NCBI GenBank assembly: GCA_023409955.1
Contig: JAEYQQ010000138.1
Coordinates: 1-6,561, forward strand
Direction: 5' to 3'
From: Bacillota bacterium
Lineage (GTDB): Bacteria > Bacillota > Clostridia > Christensenellales > Aristaeellaceae
DNA length: 6,561 nt
Made by a program: the position numbers and the translations under genes. Under the pieces are notes generated by a model, which saw only the letters and a program-made list of their open reading frames with translations, made no database searches and had not been told where the DNA came from. Below, piece by piece: positions 6,402-6,561 of the stretch (position 1 is its first letter; each line of letters opens with the position of its first letter).

Positions 6402-6561
6402 GCTTTCAGGAAAAAATCACTTTCACTCATAATTAAAAAGATAAAGAGTATGTCATATTACTTTTACCGTTGTAACATGGTGCAAAATATGTACTTTACA
6501 TACGTTATCCATTATACTGAATGGAATAATGTGGATGATATGGATGCAGAAAGCTTTGGGG
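6402..6561. other. AT-rich intergenic region at the window edge, no complete gene
   Basis: Base composition shifts sharply to A/T compared with the preceding genes, and no supported coding region is complete here. Near the end two short frames stay open to the edge. One starts at ATG 6529 (MWMIWMQKALG). The other starts at ATG 6540 (MDAESFG). Neither has a clear ribosome binding site, so a gene start is possible but not established. Neither looks like a BMP-family lipoprotein signal peptide. Confidence 0.5.
6488..6518 (+). promoter_or_regulatory. Possible promoter -10 with overlapping inverted-repeat operator
   Basis: TATGTA (6488-6493), a CTT spacer and TACATA (6497-6502) form a perfect 6-bp inverted repeat. 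TATACT at 6513-6518 resembles a -10 hexamer. The position where a -35 would sit overlaps the repeat and matches the consensus poorly. This could be an activator-dependent or repressor-controlled promoter for a gene beyond the window, but it could also be chance in AT-rich DNA. Confidence 0.2.

Noticed and set aside
6497..6518. TTTACA-like -35 just before TATACT
   Set aside because: The spacer is only about 12 bp, too short for a sigma-A promoter.

Overview
The window looks like a chromosomal stretch from a Gram-positive, Bacillota-type bacterium, most likely a Clostridia-class gut or anaerobic lineage of middling GC content. That is an inference. It rests on strong AGGAGG-type ribosome binding sites, sigma-A-like promoter hexamers, short rho-independent terminators, an LplA/LipO-like solute-binding protein next to a cytoplasmic family 2 glycosidase, and a perfect Bacillota PurBox. 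No species can be named from sequence alone. All recognised genes lie on the + strand.

Region 1 (1-2596) is the 3' end of a carbohydrate-use cluster. It holds the last 61 codons of a probable sugar/oligosaccharide ABC solute-binding lipoprotein (DUF3502-like C-terminus), then a strong hairpin with a T-run. A complete glycoside hydrolase family 2 enzyme of 760 residues (beta-galactosidase/beta-glucuronidase superfamily) follows almost at once and ends at a second terminator. The enzyme has no signal peptide, so the likely logic is import of a glycan fragment followed by cytoplasmic hydrolysis. The substrate cannot be read from the sequence.

Region 2 (2597-2755) is a regulatory intergenic stretch. 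It carries a near-consensus promoter (TTGAAA, 17 bp, TATACT), a perfect PurBox (AWWWCCGAACWWT) on the minus strand just upstream of the -35, and a weaker PurBox-like copy 43 bp further upstream in the same orientation.

Region 3 (2756-6401) is a tight three-gene operon: a double-NBD ABC ATPase and two different BPD_transp_2 permeases, with 8-bp and 4-bp gene overlaps and a terminator after the last gene. This is the NupOPQ-type (BMP family) nucleoside importer. The PurBox independently supports a purine-linked role. The usual BMP-family substrate-binding lipoprotein (NupN) is not upstream in this operon and is not visible downstream within the window.

Region 4 (6402-6561) is AT-rich and holds no complete gene. 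It has a weak promoter-like site overlapped by a 6-bp inverted repeat, and possibly the first few codons of another gene cut by the window edge.

Most of the window is ordinary metabolic and transport sequence. I do not see a new defence, mobile or RNA system. The most informative observation is the PurBox pair upstream of the transporter.
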